From JACRLW01 sp050181465 (GTDB lineage: Bacteria; Planctomycetota; UBA1135; UBA2386), in the NCBI GenBank assembly GCA_050181465.1, contig JBFXDD010000011.1:1-64000 (forward strand): a stretch of DNA of 64,000 nucleotides, in the 5' to 3' direction. Under the pieces are notes generated by a model. It searched no databases. It saw nothing but the letters and a program-made list of their open reading frames with translations, and was not told the origin of the DNA. Shown in pieces: positions 43,497-51,906 of the stretch. The translations under genes and the position numbers were made by a program. Position 1 is the stretch's first letter. The number at the start of each line of letters is the position of its first letter.

Positions 43497-45024
43497 ACGA
43501 GCCTCGATCCTCTCGGCTCGCGGCATCGGCAAGCGATTCTTCGGCGTCGCGGCGCTGTCGGAGGTCGATCTCGAGCTCCATCCGGCGGAGGTCGTCGCGG
43601 TCGTCGGCGAGAACGGTGCCGGCAAGAGCACGCTGATGAAGATCCTCGCCGGTGTGCAGCGGCCGGATGCAGGGAGTCTGCTCGTCGACGGTCGGACGGT
43701 GGAGTTCGGGTCGGTGCGCGATGCTGCCGCGGCAGGCATCGCACTGATCCATCAGGAGCTCGAGCTGTGTGAGAATCTCGACGTCGCCGGCAATCTCCTG
43801 CTCGGTCGTGAACCACGGCGGGGGCTCTGGCTCGATCGTCGAGAGGAGATCCGGCTCGCGAAGACCGCCCTCGACCAGGTCGGTCTCCGCATCGATCCCA
43901 GCACACCCCTGGCGGAATTGAGCCTCGGACAACGCCAGCTGGTGGAGATCGCGAAAGCACTCTCGATGCATGCGCGCATCCTCGTAATGGATGAGCCGAC
44001 CTCGAGCCTGTCACTCGTCGAGACCGAGCGGCTGTTGGGCTCCGTGCGCGAGTTGCGGCAGCGCGGGACCACGGTCGTCTACATCTCGCATCGCCTCGGC
44101 GAAGTGACGGCGATCGCGGATCGCGTCGTGGTGCTCCGCGACGGCCGCAACGCCGGCGAGTTGCGACGCGATGAGATCTCGCACGATGCGATGGTGCGAT
44201 GCATGGTGGGGCGCGACCTCGGCGACCGTCATCGACCGCAGCCACGGTCCAGGGATGCCGCGGCCCGGTTGTCCGTTCGCGGATTGCGAACGAGTGCGTG
44301 GCCGACGGAGCGGATCGATCTGACGGTCGCGGCGGGTGAGATCGTGGGTCTCGCCGGGCTGGTCGGTGCCGGTCGAAGCGAGGTGCTGCGCGCGGTGTTC
44401 GGTGCCGATGGGCGAGTTGAGGGCGAAGTGGCGGTCGATGGTCGAGCCGTTGCTTCAGGCTCGATCCGCGCGGCAGTGGCTGCGGGCATCGCGTTCGTGC
44501 CGGAGGATCGCAAGGCCGATGGACTGATTCTCGACGAGGGGATTCGGGACAACGTGGCGCTCCCCGTCCTGGCGACGAAGGCACGTTCGCTCTGGCGTCG
44601 CGAGCGCACGGAAGCAGAACTCGCCGCAGCGACCACGCGAGAACTCTCGATCAAAGCTGCGAACGACTCGACGCCGGTCCGGACTCTGAGCGGCGGCAAT
44701 CAGCAGAAGGTCGTGATCGGCAAGTGGCTGACGGCTTCGCCGAAGGTACTCCTGCTCGATGAGCCGACGCGCGGCATCGATGTCGGCAGCAAGGCGGAGA
44801 TCTATGCGTTGCTGCGCGGGTTGGCGGCCAACGGTGTCGCGATCCTGTTCGCATCGAGTGAGATGGAGGAGGTGCTGACGCTCGCCGAGCGGATCGTGGT
44901 CCTCTGCGAGGGGCGACTCTCCGGCGAGCTGTCGAGTGACGGGGCCGACGAAGAGTCCGTCCTACGCCTCGCGACGGCGCACTCCGGGCACAGGAAGTCG
45001 GCGGCCAGGGTGGTGAACTCGTGA
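43486..45024 (+). CDS. Sugar ABC transporter ATP-binding protein (RbsA type)
   Basis: 512 aa with two nucleotide-binding domains. The first has Walker A GENGAGKST, signature LSLGQRQ and Walker B ILVMDEPTSSLS. The second has the degenerate Walker A of this family (GLVGAGRSE) with signature LSGGNQQ and Walker B VLLLDEPTRGID. This duplicated architecture defines the RbsA/MglA/XylG carbohydrate group. Overlaps the upstream binding-protein gene by 11 bp and the permease by 4 bp. Confidence 0.95.
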   Translation: MGTERASILSARGIGKRFFGVAALSEVDLELHPAEVVAVVGENGAGKSTLMKILAGVQRPDAGSLLVDGRTVEFGSVRDAAAAGIALIHQELELCENLDVAGNLLLGREPRRGLWLDRREEIRLAKTALDQVGLRIDPSTPLAELSLGQRQLVEIAKALSMHARILVMDEPTSSLSLVETERLLGSVRELRQRGTTVVYISHRLGEVTAIADRVVVLRDGRNAGELRRDEISHDAMVRCMVGRDLGDRHRPQPRSRDAAARLSVRGLRTSAWPTERIDLTVAAGEIVGLAGLVGAGRSEVLRAVFGADGRVEGEVAVDGRAVASGSIRAAVAAGIAFVPEDRKADGLILDEGIRDNVALPVLATKARSLWRRERTEAELAAATTRELSIKAANDSTPVRTLSGGNQQKVVIGKWLTASPKVLLLDEPTRGIDVGSKAEIYALLRGLAANGVAILFASSEMEEVLTLAERIVVLCEGRLSGELSSDGADEESVLRLATAHSGHRKSAARVVNS

Positions 45025-45980
45025 GGAAAGTACTCGGAATTCTAGGTCTCTTGATCGCGGTGAGCCTTGCCACGGCGCTCGCGAGCGATGCCTTTCTCTT
45101 GCCGGGCAATCTCGAGAACCTGCTGCGCCGTAGCGCCTTGTTCGGAATCCTGAGCGTAGGGGCGGCCTTCGTGATCGTCACCGGCGGGATCGATCTCTCG
45201 ATCGGTTCCGTCGTTTGTCTGTCCGGATGTCTGTTGCCGTGGCTCATTGTCGAGCAAGGCTGGTCGAGCGCTGCGGCGCTGCCGGCGGTGCTGCTTCTGG
45301 CGGTCGCGATCGGCGTCTTCCACGGCCTGCTCATCACGCGTCTGCGGCTTCAGCCGTTCGTCGTGACCTTGTGTGGTCTCCTGCTCTACCGCGGTGTGGC
45401 GCGAGGAGTGACCGGGGATCGCACGGTGGGATTCTTGACCGGAGAAGAACTCCTGCGGGACCTCGGCTCCGGTCGGGTTCCGGTGACGGCAGACTTCGGA
45501 CTCCCCGCGCCGTTCTTCTACTTGCTCGCGATCGCGCTCCTGTGCCACCTGTTCTTCGAGCGGACCGTGTTCGGCCGCTGGCTGATCGCACTCGGGCGGA
45601 ACGAGCAGGCGGCGCGGCTCAGCGGCGTTCCCACGCAGCGGATGATCCTCGCGAGCTATGTCGTCTGCTCGGCATTGGCCGGACTGGGCGGCGTGCTGTT
45701 CGTCATCGACGTCAACTCCGCTCAGCCATCCGACTTCGGCAACTTCTACGAATTGTATGCGATCGCCGGTGCGGTCCTCGGCGGCTGCGCGCTGCGAGGC
45801 GGGGAGATCAGTGTTCTTGGTGTGTTGATCGGTGCGGCCGTGATGCAGGTGCTGCGCAATGCGATCCAACTCATCGAGGCGATCCCGACGCAGATCGAGT
45901 TCGCCGTGATCGGCGCGGTGATTCTCGGCGGCGCGGTCGTCGACGAACTCGTCCGGCGCGTCGGACGTCGGCGCCGCTGA
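45021..45980 (+). CDS. Sugar ABC transporter permease (RbsC type)
   Basis: 319 aa, highly hydrophobic, about 8-10 membrane helices. Family landmarks are FVIVTGGIDLSIGSVVCLSG near residue 50 and, in the last third, GRNEQAARLSGVPTQR followed by NFYELYAIAGAVLGG and GGEISVLGVLIGA. It overlaps the ATPase stop by 4 bp and completes a binding protein-ATPase-permease set. A dispersed palindromic repeat begins 4 bp after its stop. Confidence 0.94.
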   Translation: MRKVLGILGLLIAVSLATALASDAFLLPGNLENLLRRSALFGILSVGAAFVIVTGGIDLSIGSVVCLSGCLLPWLIVEQGWSSAAALPAVLLLAVAIGVFHGLLITRLRLQPFVVTLCGLLLYRGVARGVTGDRTVGFLTGEELLRDLGSGRVPVTADFGLPAPFFYLLAIALLCHLFFERTVFGRWLIALGRNEQAARLSGVPTQRMILASYVVCSALAGLGGVLFVIDVNSAQPSDFGNFYELYAIAGAVLGGCALRGGEISVLGVLIGAAVMQVLRNAIQLIEAIPTQIEFAVIGAVILGGAVVDELVRRVGRRRR

Positions 45981-45983
45981 GCC

Positions 45984-46166
45984 TCAGTCCGGACTCCTCG
46001 TGGAGGTCGTCGGGAGATCGCCGCGGGTCGACGCCCAGGAAGGAACGGCACGGGACGACGACCCAGGTCCAGCCGTAGCTACGCTGCCAAGGAGGAACCG
46101 ACGAGGTGACGCGGCCGGGCGCGAGATGCGGCGATCGCAGCAGGCGATCACCGATCGTCCGGGCGC
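45984..46166. repeat. 183-bp dispersed palindromic repeat, copy 3
   Basis: The most diverged copy, filling the gap between the convergent 3' ends of the ABC permease (stop 45980) and the DUF3500 gene (stop 46169) almost exactly. It keeps the GTAGCTACGCTGCCAAGGAGG core, the GGTCGTCGGGAGATCG left arm and CGATCGCAGCAGGCGATCA right arm. The CTAG at the right end is lost (GTCCGGGCGCG). Confidence 0.85.
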
Positions 46167-46168
46167 GA

Positions 46169-47227
46169 CTACTTGCCGCGGGTCTCGGCTTCGAGGTGCG
46201 CCTTCAGCGAGTCGACGGCGAAGTCGTCGCGGAGGTCGTGAATCACGAGGTGGATGTGATTCGCACCGTCTTGGATGTTGCAGGCTTCGACGACGAAACG
46301 ATCGTCGCGCAGTCGCCAATAATGCGCCGCCCCGGGCTCCTTGGAACCGGCCCAGGTGAAAGCAATCGCGGCGAAACCCTCGGCGGTGGACCAGCGTCGG
46401 GTGAGTTCTGAACGACCGGGAGTGCCGTCGAGGAAGAGGTCCACGAGTCCGCGAGCACAATCCCGCGCCGAGCCCTGCAACTCCGCGAAGGCGATGCCTT
46501 CCGGCGCCTTCGGCAATTCGAGCGAACGACCGGGTCCGAGCACGATGTCGGCCGGGCACTTTCCATCGACGATCGCTCGCGCACGTTGCGCATCGTCGAG
46601 CGCGGCGAGCAGTGCGGCGGCTTCGGTGTCCTCGCGCAGCATGGGGCCGGTGCCCGCGAAGGGGCCATCCCTCAACTCGGCCGGATTCGCGCCGAAGAAG
46701 GTGGGAAGCGAGGTATGAACGGCGCCGTCACGCACGACGAGGTTCCAGGACACGTGATGACCTTGGAATCGGATGCCGAAGGCCCCACTCTCGACCGGCT
46801 CGCCGAAGATCGCCAGCGCGTAGCGCTCCGGATCGCGATGAGCGGCGATCCGATCGGGTGTGGACTCCTTTGCGCGAAGGACATCCTCGAGGCGCTGGAT
46901 CCAAAGCGTGCGTTGGTAGCCGCTGCTGCCCAGCGCTTCTCGCAACAGCGCCTGCGCCAAGCGGCGCTGGGATAGATCCAGCGCGGCAAGGGCGATCCCC
47001 GGATACTGGCCGGGAACGAAGGCCCAGTTGCGCCGCTCGTCGTCGCCGAATGCGAAGCGCGCTTTCTCGCGCTGCGCGTCGGTCAAGGTGTTCATGAAGT
47101 TCCGCGCGGCGGCAACGACTCGCGACGGTGAGTCCGCCGGGGCGAAGCGATCCGCGGCGATCCCGAGCAGCGCCGGGGTGACGGCGAGCGCCAGCCACAG
47201 CCGTGCTCGCAGCGAGCGCGCGCTCAC
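46169..47227 (-). CDS. DUF3500 protein
   Basis: 352 aa from a GTG at 47227 that overlaps the stop of the upstream zinc-ribbon gene (GTGA). The N-terminus is signal- or anchor-like (LRARLWLALAVTPALLGIAADRF). The rest matches DUF3500: AARNFMNTLTDAQREKARFAF, the RRNWAFVPG segment, PFGIRFQGHH-like GAFGIRFQGHHVSWNLVVRD, TPTFFGANPAE-like LPTFFGANPAEL, and a terminal WRLRDDRFVVEACN followed by NHIHLVIHDLRDDF. Biochemical function is unknown; the His-rich GHH and NHIH motifs could bind a metal. Confidence 0.85.
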   Translation of the reverse strand: MSARSLRARLWLALAVTPALLGIAADRFAPADSPSRVVAAARNFMNTLTDAQREKARFAFGDDERRNWAFVPGQYPGIALAALDLSQRRLAQALLREALGSSGYQRTLWIQRLEDVLRAKESTPDRIAAHRDPERYALAIFGEPVESGAFGIRFQGHHVSWNLVVRDGAVHTSLPTFFGANPAELRDGPFAGTGPMLREDTEAAALLAALDDAQRARAIVDGKCPADIVLGPGRSLELPKAPEGIAFAELQGSARDCARGLVDLFLDGTPGRSELTRRWSTAEGFAAIAFTWAGSKEPGAAHYWRLRDDRFVVEACNIQDGANHIHLVIHDLRDDFAVDSLKAHLEAETRGK

Positions 47228-48348
47228 TTGCCCTGCTTCTCCAGAGCTGCCTTCTTGCGGGCCTGGAAGGCTTCGTACTTCTCGAGCGTGTCGTTCTCTC
47301 GCAGGAAGTCCTGCCAGGTGCGAACACCCTTCGCGTTCCAATCCGCGGTCTCGAGATCGGGCTCGTCGTCGACTTGCTTGAAGCTGGTGTTGGTGCCCTT
47401 GGCGATCAACTCCATCAGGCGATGGATCTCGTACGCCAAGATCGTTCCGTCGCGGGTCGTGTAGTCGATGTCGCGAAGGCGATTGGTGAGCCCGAAGAGC
47501 GCGGGATAGCCGAGTTCCTCGAGTCGAGCCTTTGCGCGGCGTGCGGCGCGGGTCCCCGTGCCGTCGATGGCCTGCACGGCTTCATCGATCTCGGCACGAA
47601 TCGCTGCGTCGACCTCATCCGGGTAGGTGAGCGGTTCGAGAGTCTTGGGGTCGAAGATGTCCGCTTTCGTTTCGAACTTCGGCGCGCCGGCGGGCTTCGC
47701 GGTCGGTTTCGCGGCCTCGGGCGCTTTCGGCGTCGCGGCCGGCGTGTCGTTGCCGCCGGCCGGGTCGGTGGTGGCCGGTGCGTTGTCGGTCGGTGCCGGT
47801 GTTGCCGGATTCTCGCCGTCGCCGATCTTCGTTGCCGACTCGTTCGCCGCGTTGCTGCCGCTGCCGGAGCTTGCCACCGGTTGCGGGTTCTCGGTCTTGC
47901 CCGCCTCCGCAGGCTTGTCGCCGTTGAACATCAAGATCCCGCCGACGACCAGCGCGCCCACACCCACGAGGATGCCGCCGATCACCGCCGGGCTCATGCC
48001 GGACTTCTTCGCCTCCTTCTCGCCGCGGGCACGGCGGCCTGGCTTCTCGCTGTTTTCACTTCCGGCGTCACCCTTGGCGCGACGAGAGGCCGGACTCGCC
48101 GTGCTCGCTCGTGCCGGTCGCGCCGGCTCGCTCGTCGGCCGCGCCTTCGCGGGCTGTGCCTTCGCCGTGGCCGGCTGGGCCTTGGCGCTCACCGGTGCCG
48201 CCGCGGTGGATTCCGGCGGCTGCGCGCGCTGGGCCGCGACGTCGATCGCTTGCCCGCAGGCTTTGCACTTCGCTTTGTCCGCGGCGAAGGTGGCTGGGAG
48301 TTTGTACTTGGCGCCACAGTTCTGGCAGACGACCTGGATCACGGACAT
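47224..48348 (-). CDS. Zinc-ribbon single-pass membrane protein
   Basis: 374 aa from the ATG at 48348. N-terminal zinc ribbon of the MJ0042 kind, CQNCGAKYKLP with CKACGQ (residues ~8-35). A long Ala/Pro/Lys/Ser-rich linker follows, then one membrane helix (AVIGGILVGVGALVVGGILMF, ~120-140), a second disordered linker, and a C-terminal domain (~260-374) with DEVDAAIRAEIDEAVQAI, LEELGYPALFGLTNRLRDID and TWQDFLREND. The terminal part resembles the corresponding region of the next gene upstream, so the two look like diverged tandem relatives. Function unknown. Confidence 0.7.
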   Translation of the reverse strand: MSVIQVVCQNCGAKYKLPATFAADKAKCKACGQAIDVAAQRAQPPESTAAAPVSAKAQPATAKAQPAKARPTSEPARPARASTASPASRRAKGDAGSENSEKPGRRARGEKEAKKSGMSPAVIGGILVGVGALVVGGILMFNGDKPAEAGKTENPQPVASSGSGSNAANESATKIGDGENPATPAPTDNAPATTDPAGGNDTPAATPKAPEAAKPTAKPAGAPKFETKADIFDPKTLEPLTYPDEVDAAIRAEIDEAVQAIDGTGTRAARRAKARLEELGYPALFGLTNRLRDIDYTTRDGTILAYEIHRLMELIAKGTNTSFKQVDDEPDLETADWNAKGVRTWQDFLRENDTLEKYEAFQARKKAALEKQGK

Positions 48349-48407
48349 GGGAGCGAGGGTGTCGAAGGGGGTTTCGGAGGGAAGCGCGAAGTCACGCGCT
48401 GCGGATC

Positions 48408-49700
48408 TCAGTTCTTCTTGGCGGGAGTGCTCTTGCCCGAGGGCTCGAGCGACTCTTCTTTCTCGATCGCGTAGTCGAAGTCCTTGCGCCAGTGGTTGTC
48501 CGCCCACCAGCCGTACCACTGCTTGAGCGCAGACAGCCGATACTCCTCTTTCGCAAGGTTGCCGGCGACGGCAGAGGACGGGTCGAAACCGAAACGCTGA
48601 CCGGTCATGTCTTCCAACGCGCGCGTGACCACTCGAGCGGTCAATCGATTCGCCTCGATACCGGCCTGAGTGAACTCGTAGAGCTGGTTGAGCAGTCGCG
48701 GAACCGCGGGTTTCCCGAGGTCACGCAAGCGCAGGATGCTCCGATTGATCTCGCGAGGATCGCTGTCGCCGTTGGCGAGCACCGCGATGAGGCGGTCGAT
48801 CTCGGCCTGTTGCTCCGGAGTCGTGCCCTCGAGGTGGCCCAGCGGCGCCAGCTCGACCTCGCGCGCCGTGAAGGTTTGTCCGTTGATCGTACGTTCGACG
48901 TCCTTGGCCGCACCGAGCTCCTTGTGGGTGGAGGCGCGGGGGCCTTTCGGCGCGGTGTTGCGCGGCTTGGGTTCGTACATCACTTCCCAGCCGACGACCC
49001 GAAAGCGTCCATCCGCACTGCGGAACTGCACCCGATACTCGGCGGTGGGTTGCTCGAACTTCGCCTTCTCTGCCGGGTCGAGCAGGCCGATCGAGATTGC
49101 CACGTAGCCGGTCTCGGACTCGGCCATTTCCTTGGGCACCGAGCTCATCGTGACTTCGCCGGCGCGGAGGAATGCGGTTCGGCTGTCTTCGATCAGCAGC
49201 TTGCGGACGGCATCCGGTGCCTGCGAGGGAGAGACCTCCGCGCCCAGCCCCAGGTAGGTCTTCAACGCGGAATAGTCGGAGATCTGGTTGAGCTTGAAGT
49301 CGTTCCCGGTGCGGACTGCGTCGACCCATTCCACGACATCGCGCACGCGCGGGTTCTCGATTCCGGTCGCCACGACTTTCGGCGGCGGCTGGACCTCCCG
49401 CTTCGTCTCGCCACCGCCGCCGCTGGAGATGATGACGCCGAAGGCGATCGCGATCGCGAGCACGGCGCCGCCGATGATGAACGGTTTGGCAGGGCTCTGG
49501 CCTTGGATCCGGCGCCGGCTCGACTGCGAGGGTACGAAGACCCGCTTACAGCTCTTGCACTGGATCTGCTCGTCGACCATCTCGACCGGGATCCGATACT
49601 CGGTTCCACAGGCCGGACAGGGAATCGTGGTCTTACCGTCGCGACCGGCCCTGCGGGAAGAACCCGCGGAACCGGCGGCCGTGCGTCGTCGGGTCGCCAA
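48408..49700 (-). CDS. Zinc-ribbon single-pass membrane protein, relative of its neighbour
   Basis: About 430 aa if the TTG at 49700 is used; an ATG at 49829 is in frame but adds Arg/Pro-rich residues and would overlap the uvrB start, so the true start is uncertain. A zinc ribbon CPACGTEYRIP with CKSCKRVFVP (~30-55) precedes one membrane helix (FIIGGAVLAIAIAFGVIIS, ~75-93). The C-terminal ~300 residues hold an unrecognised domain and a tail (DLGKPAVPRLLNQLYEF, YGWWADNHWRKDF) that resembles the neighbour's C-terminus and HEAT-like repeats. It lies 59 bp upstream of that neighbour. Function unknown. Confidence 0.65.
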   Translation of the reverse strand: MATRRRTAAGSAGSSRRAGRDGKTTIPCPACGTEYRIPVEMVDEQIQCKSCKRVFVPSQSSRRRIQGQSPAKPFIIGGAVLAIAIAFGVIISSGGGGETKREVQPPPKVVATGIENPRVRDVVEWVDAVRTGNDFKLNQISDYSALKTYLGLGAEVSPSQAPDAVRKLLIEDSRTAFLRAGEVTMSSVPKEMAESETGYVAISIGLLDPAEKAKFEQPTAEYRVQFRSADGRFRVVGWEVMYEPKPRNTAPKGPRASTHKELGAAKDVERTINGQTFTAREVELAPLGHLEGTTPEQQAEIDRLIAVLANGDSDPREINRSILRLRDLGKPAVPRLLNQLYEFTQAGIEANRLTARVVTRALEDMTGQRFGFDPSSAVAGNLAKEEYRLSALKQWYGWWADNHWRKDFDYAIEKEESLEPSGKSTPAKKN

Positions 49701-49827
49701 GGTGATGTACTGGTGTCTATTGGGGGGCGGGATCGGAAACGGTAACCCCGCCGTCCGTCCTGGGGAAGGGCGCCGGAGCGAAGGTGCTCTCGCCCGCCGC
49801 TCCGTTGGTCGGCACGATGCCCCGTGC

Positions 49828-51906
49828 ATGTCCCGCTTCCGATTGGTCAGTGATCTCCGCCCCGCCGGCGACCAGCCTCGCGCGATCGCGTCGGTGAGCG
49901 AGTGGCTTCGGGCGGGTCACCGGTTCGCGACCGTGCTCGGGGTCACGGGATCGGGCAAGACGTTCACCATGGCCAAGATCGTGGAGGAACTGCAACGGCC
50001 GACGATCGTGCTCGCGCCGAACAAGACCTTGGCGGCGCAGCTCCACGCCGAGTTCAAGTCCTTCTTTCCCGACAACGCGGTCGAGTACTTCGTCTCCTAC
50101 TACGACTACTTCCAGCCGGAGGCCTACGTCCCGACCACCGACACCTACATCGAGAAGGATGCCACGATCAACGAGGCGATCGATCGAATGCGCAACTCGG
50201 CCACGCGTTCGCTGATGGAGCGTCGCGATGTCCTGATCGTCGCCTCGGTGTCGTGCATCTACGGACTGGGTTCTCCCGAGAACTACCGCGAGCTGTCGGT
50301 CCGCGTCCAGAAGGGCGAGCGCGTGGCGCGCGATGCGATCCTGCGCGGACTCGCGCAGATCCAATACCGCCGCGACAACTACGAATTCGCGCCCGGTCGC
50401 TTTCGTGTTCGCGGCGACGTCATCGAAGTGTTCCCGGTCTACGAGGAGCAGAATGCGATACGCATCGAGATGTTCGGGGACGAGGTCGAGACGATCGCGG
50501 TGATCGATCCCTTGCGCGGCGACATCGTCCGTGAGCTCGATTCGATCGCGATCTACCCGACGAGCCACTACGTCGCTCCCGATGCACGCTTGCGCTCGGC
50601 CTGCGAGTCGATCGAACAGGAGCTGGAAGAGTGTCTGATCGCGCTCGAGCAACAGAAGAAGTTGCTCGAACGGCAGCGTCTCGAGCAGCGCACTCGGCAG
50701 GACCTCGAGATGCTGCGTGCGACCGGCATGTGCCGTGGAATCGAGAACTACTCGCGTCACCTCGACGGCCGCGCCGCGGGTCAGCCGCCGGAGACCTTGC
50801 TGCATTACTTCCCACACGACGTGTTGATGTTCGTCGACGAGAGTCACGTCGCCATCCCCCAGGTCGGCGGGATGTGGCGTGGCGATCGTGCTCGCAAGGA
50901 AACTCTGGTCCGTTTCGGGTTCCGGTTGCCGTCGGCGATCGACAATCGACCGCTGACCTACGAGGAGTTCGCGGATCTGCAGAACCAGATGGTCTTCGTC
51001 AGTGCGACGCCGGCCGATCATGAACTCGAGAAGAGTGAAGACCGGGTGGTGGAGCTCGTGGTGCGTCCAACCGGGCTCATCGACCCGCCGGTCGAAGTGC
51101 GATCCGCGACCGGGCAGGTCGACGACGTGCTCGGCGAGGTTCGCGCGCGAGCGGCGCGGCAGGAGCGGGTGCTGATCACCGTGCTCACGAAGCGCATGGC
51201 GGAGGAATTGACCGACTACTTCCGCGACGTGGGCGTGCGCGTGCGCTATCTGCACGCCGACATCGACAGCCTCGAGCGCACCGCGTTGATCCGCGATCTG
51301 CGCCTGGGTGTGTTCGACGTGCTCGTCGGGATCAACTTGCTGCGCGAAGGGCTCGACCTGCCCGAGGTGACGTTGGTCGCGGTTCTCGATGCCGATCGAG
51401 AGGGGTACTTGCGAAGCAAGACTTCGTTGATTCAGACCTGCGGTCGCGCGGCGCGCAACGTGGAGGGGCGCGTGATCCTCTACGCCGACAAGATCACCGA
51501 CTCGATGCGCGGCGCGATGGAGGAGATGGAGCGTCGGCGTGCACGCCAGATCGCCCACAACGAGGCGCACGGAATCGTTCCGCGTACGATCATCAAGGCG
51601 GTCCGTGACTTGTTGCATGTCGAGGAGCCCGAAGGAGTCGCCGAGCCGACCAAGCGAGAGCGGCGTTCGGGTAAGAGCGGCGCACGGAAGGGAGCGGTCG
51701 GGGACGGCGGCGGCACCGGTGACGCAGGCCGACTCGCCGCCGCCGACCTGGTCGAACTGTTCGCCGACCGCCGAAAACTCGGCGAGCACCTGGCCGCGCT
51801 ACGCAAGGCGATGACCGAGGCCGCGCGCGCCCTCGAGTTCGAGAAGGCGGCGCAGATGCGCGACGAGATCTTCCGGCTCGAGAAACTGGAGTTGGAGTTG
51901 TTGTGA
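49828..51906 (+). CDS. uvrB: Excinuclease ABC subunit B
   Basis: 692 aa. Nucleotide excision repair helicase-like subunit that verifies lesions after UvrA and recruits UvrC. Walker A GVTGSGKTFTMAK, the beta-hairpin region YYDYFQPEAYVPTTDTYIEKDATINEAI, DEAD-like FVDESHVAIPQ, SATPADHEL, and the C-terminal UVR motif (ARALEFEKAAQMRDEIFRLE) are all present. The ATG at 49828 gives the usual N-terminus FRLVSDLRPAGDQP. A Gly/Lys/Arg-rich linker before the UVR motif is longer than usual. uvrC starts inside its stop codon (GTGA), a direct uvrB-uvrC coupling. Confidence 0.98.
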   Translation: MSRFRLVSDLRPAGDQPRAIASVSEWLRAGHRFATVLGVTGSGKTFTMAKIVEELQRPTIVLAPNKTLAAQLHAEFKSFFPDNAVEYFVSYYDYFQPEAYVPTTDTYIEKDATINEAIDRMRNSATRSLMERRDVLIVASVSCIYGLGSPENYRELSVRVQKGERVARDAILRGLAQIQYRRDNYEFAPGRFRVRGDVIEVFPVYEEQNAIRIEMFGDEVETIAVIDPLRGDIVRELDSIAIYPTSHYVAPDARLRSACESIEQELEECLIALEQQKKLLERQRLEQRTRQDLEMLRATGMCRGIENYSRHLDGRAAGQPPETLLHYFPHDVLMFVDESHVAIPQVGGMWRGDRARKETLVRFGFRLPSAIDNRPLTYEEFADLQNQMVFVSATPADHELEKSEDRVVELVVRPTGLIDPPVEVRSATGQVDDVLGEVRARAARQERVLITVLTKRMAEELTDYFRDVGVRVRYLHADIDSLERTALIRDLRLGVFDVLVGINLLREGLDLPEVTLVAVLDADREGYLRSKTSLIQTCGRAARNVEGRVILYADKITDSMRGAMEEMERRRARQIAHNEAHGIVPRTIIKAVRDLLHVEEPEGVAEPTKRERRSGKSGARKGAVGDGGGTGDAGRLAAADLVELFADRRKLGEHLAALRKAMTEAARALEFEKAAQMRDEIFRLEKLELELL

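Noticed and set aside
49701..49829. ATG at 49829 as the start of the zinc-ribbon gene
   Set aside because: It would share a CATG with the uvrB start and add Arg/Pro-rich residues without any family counterpart; the TTG at 49700 is preferred, with low certainty.
49717..51789. A 690-codon minus-strand frame opposite uvrB
   Set aside because: Shadow of uvrB; no domains and overlaps a certain gene along its length.
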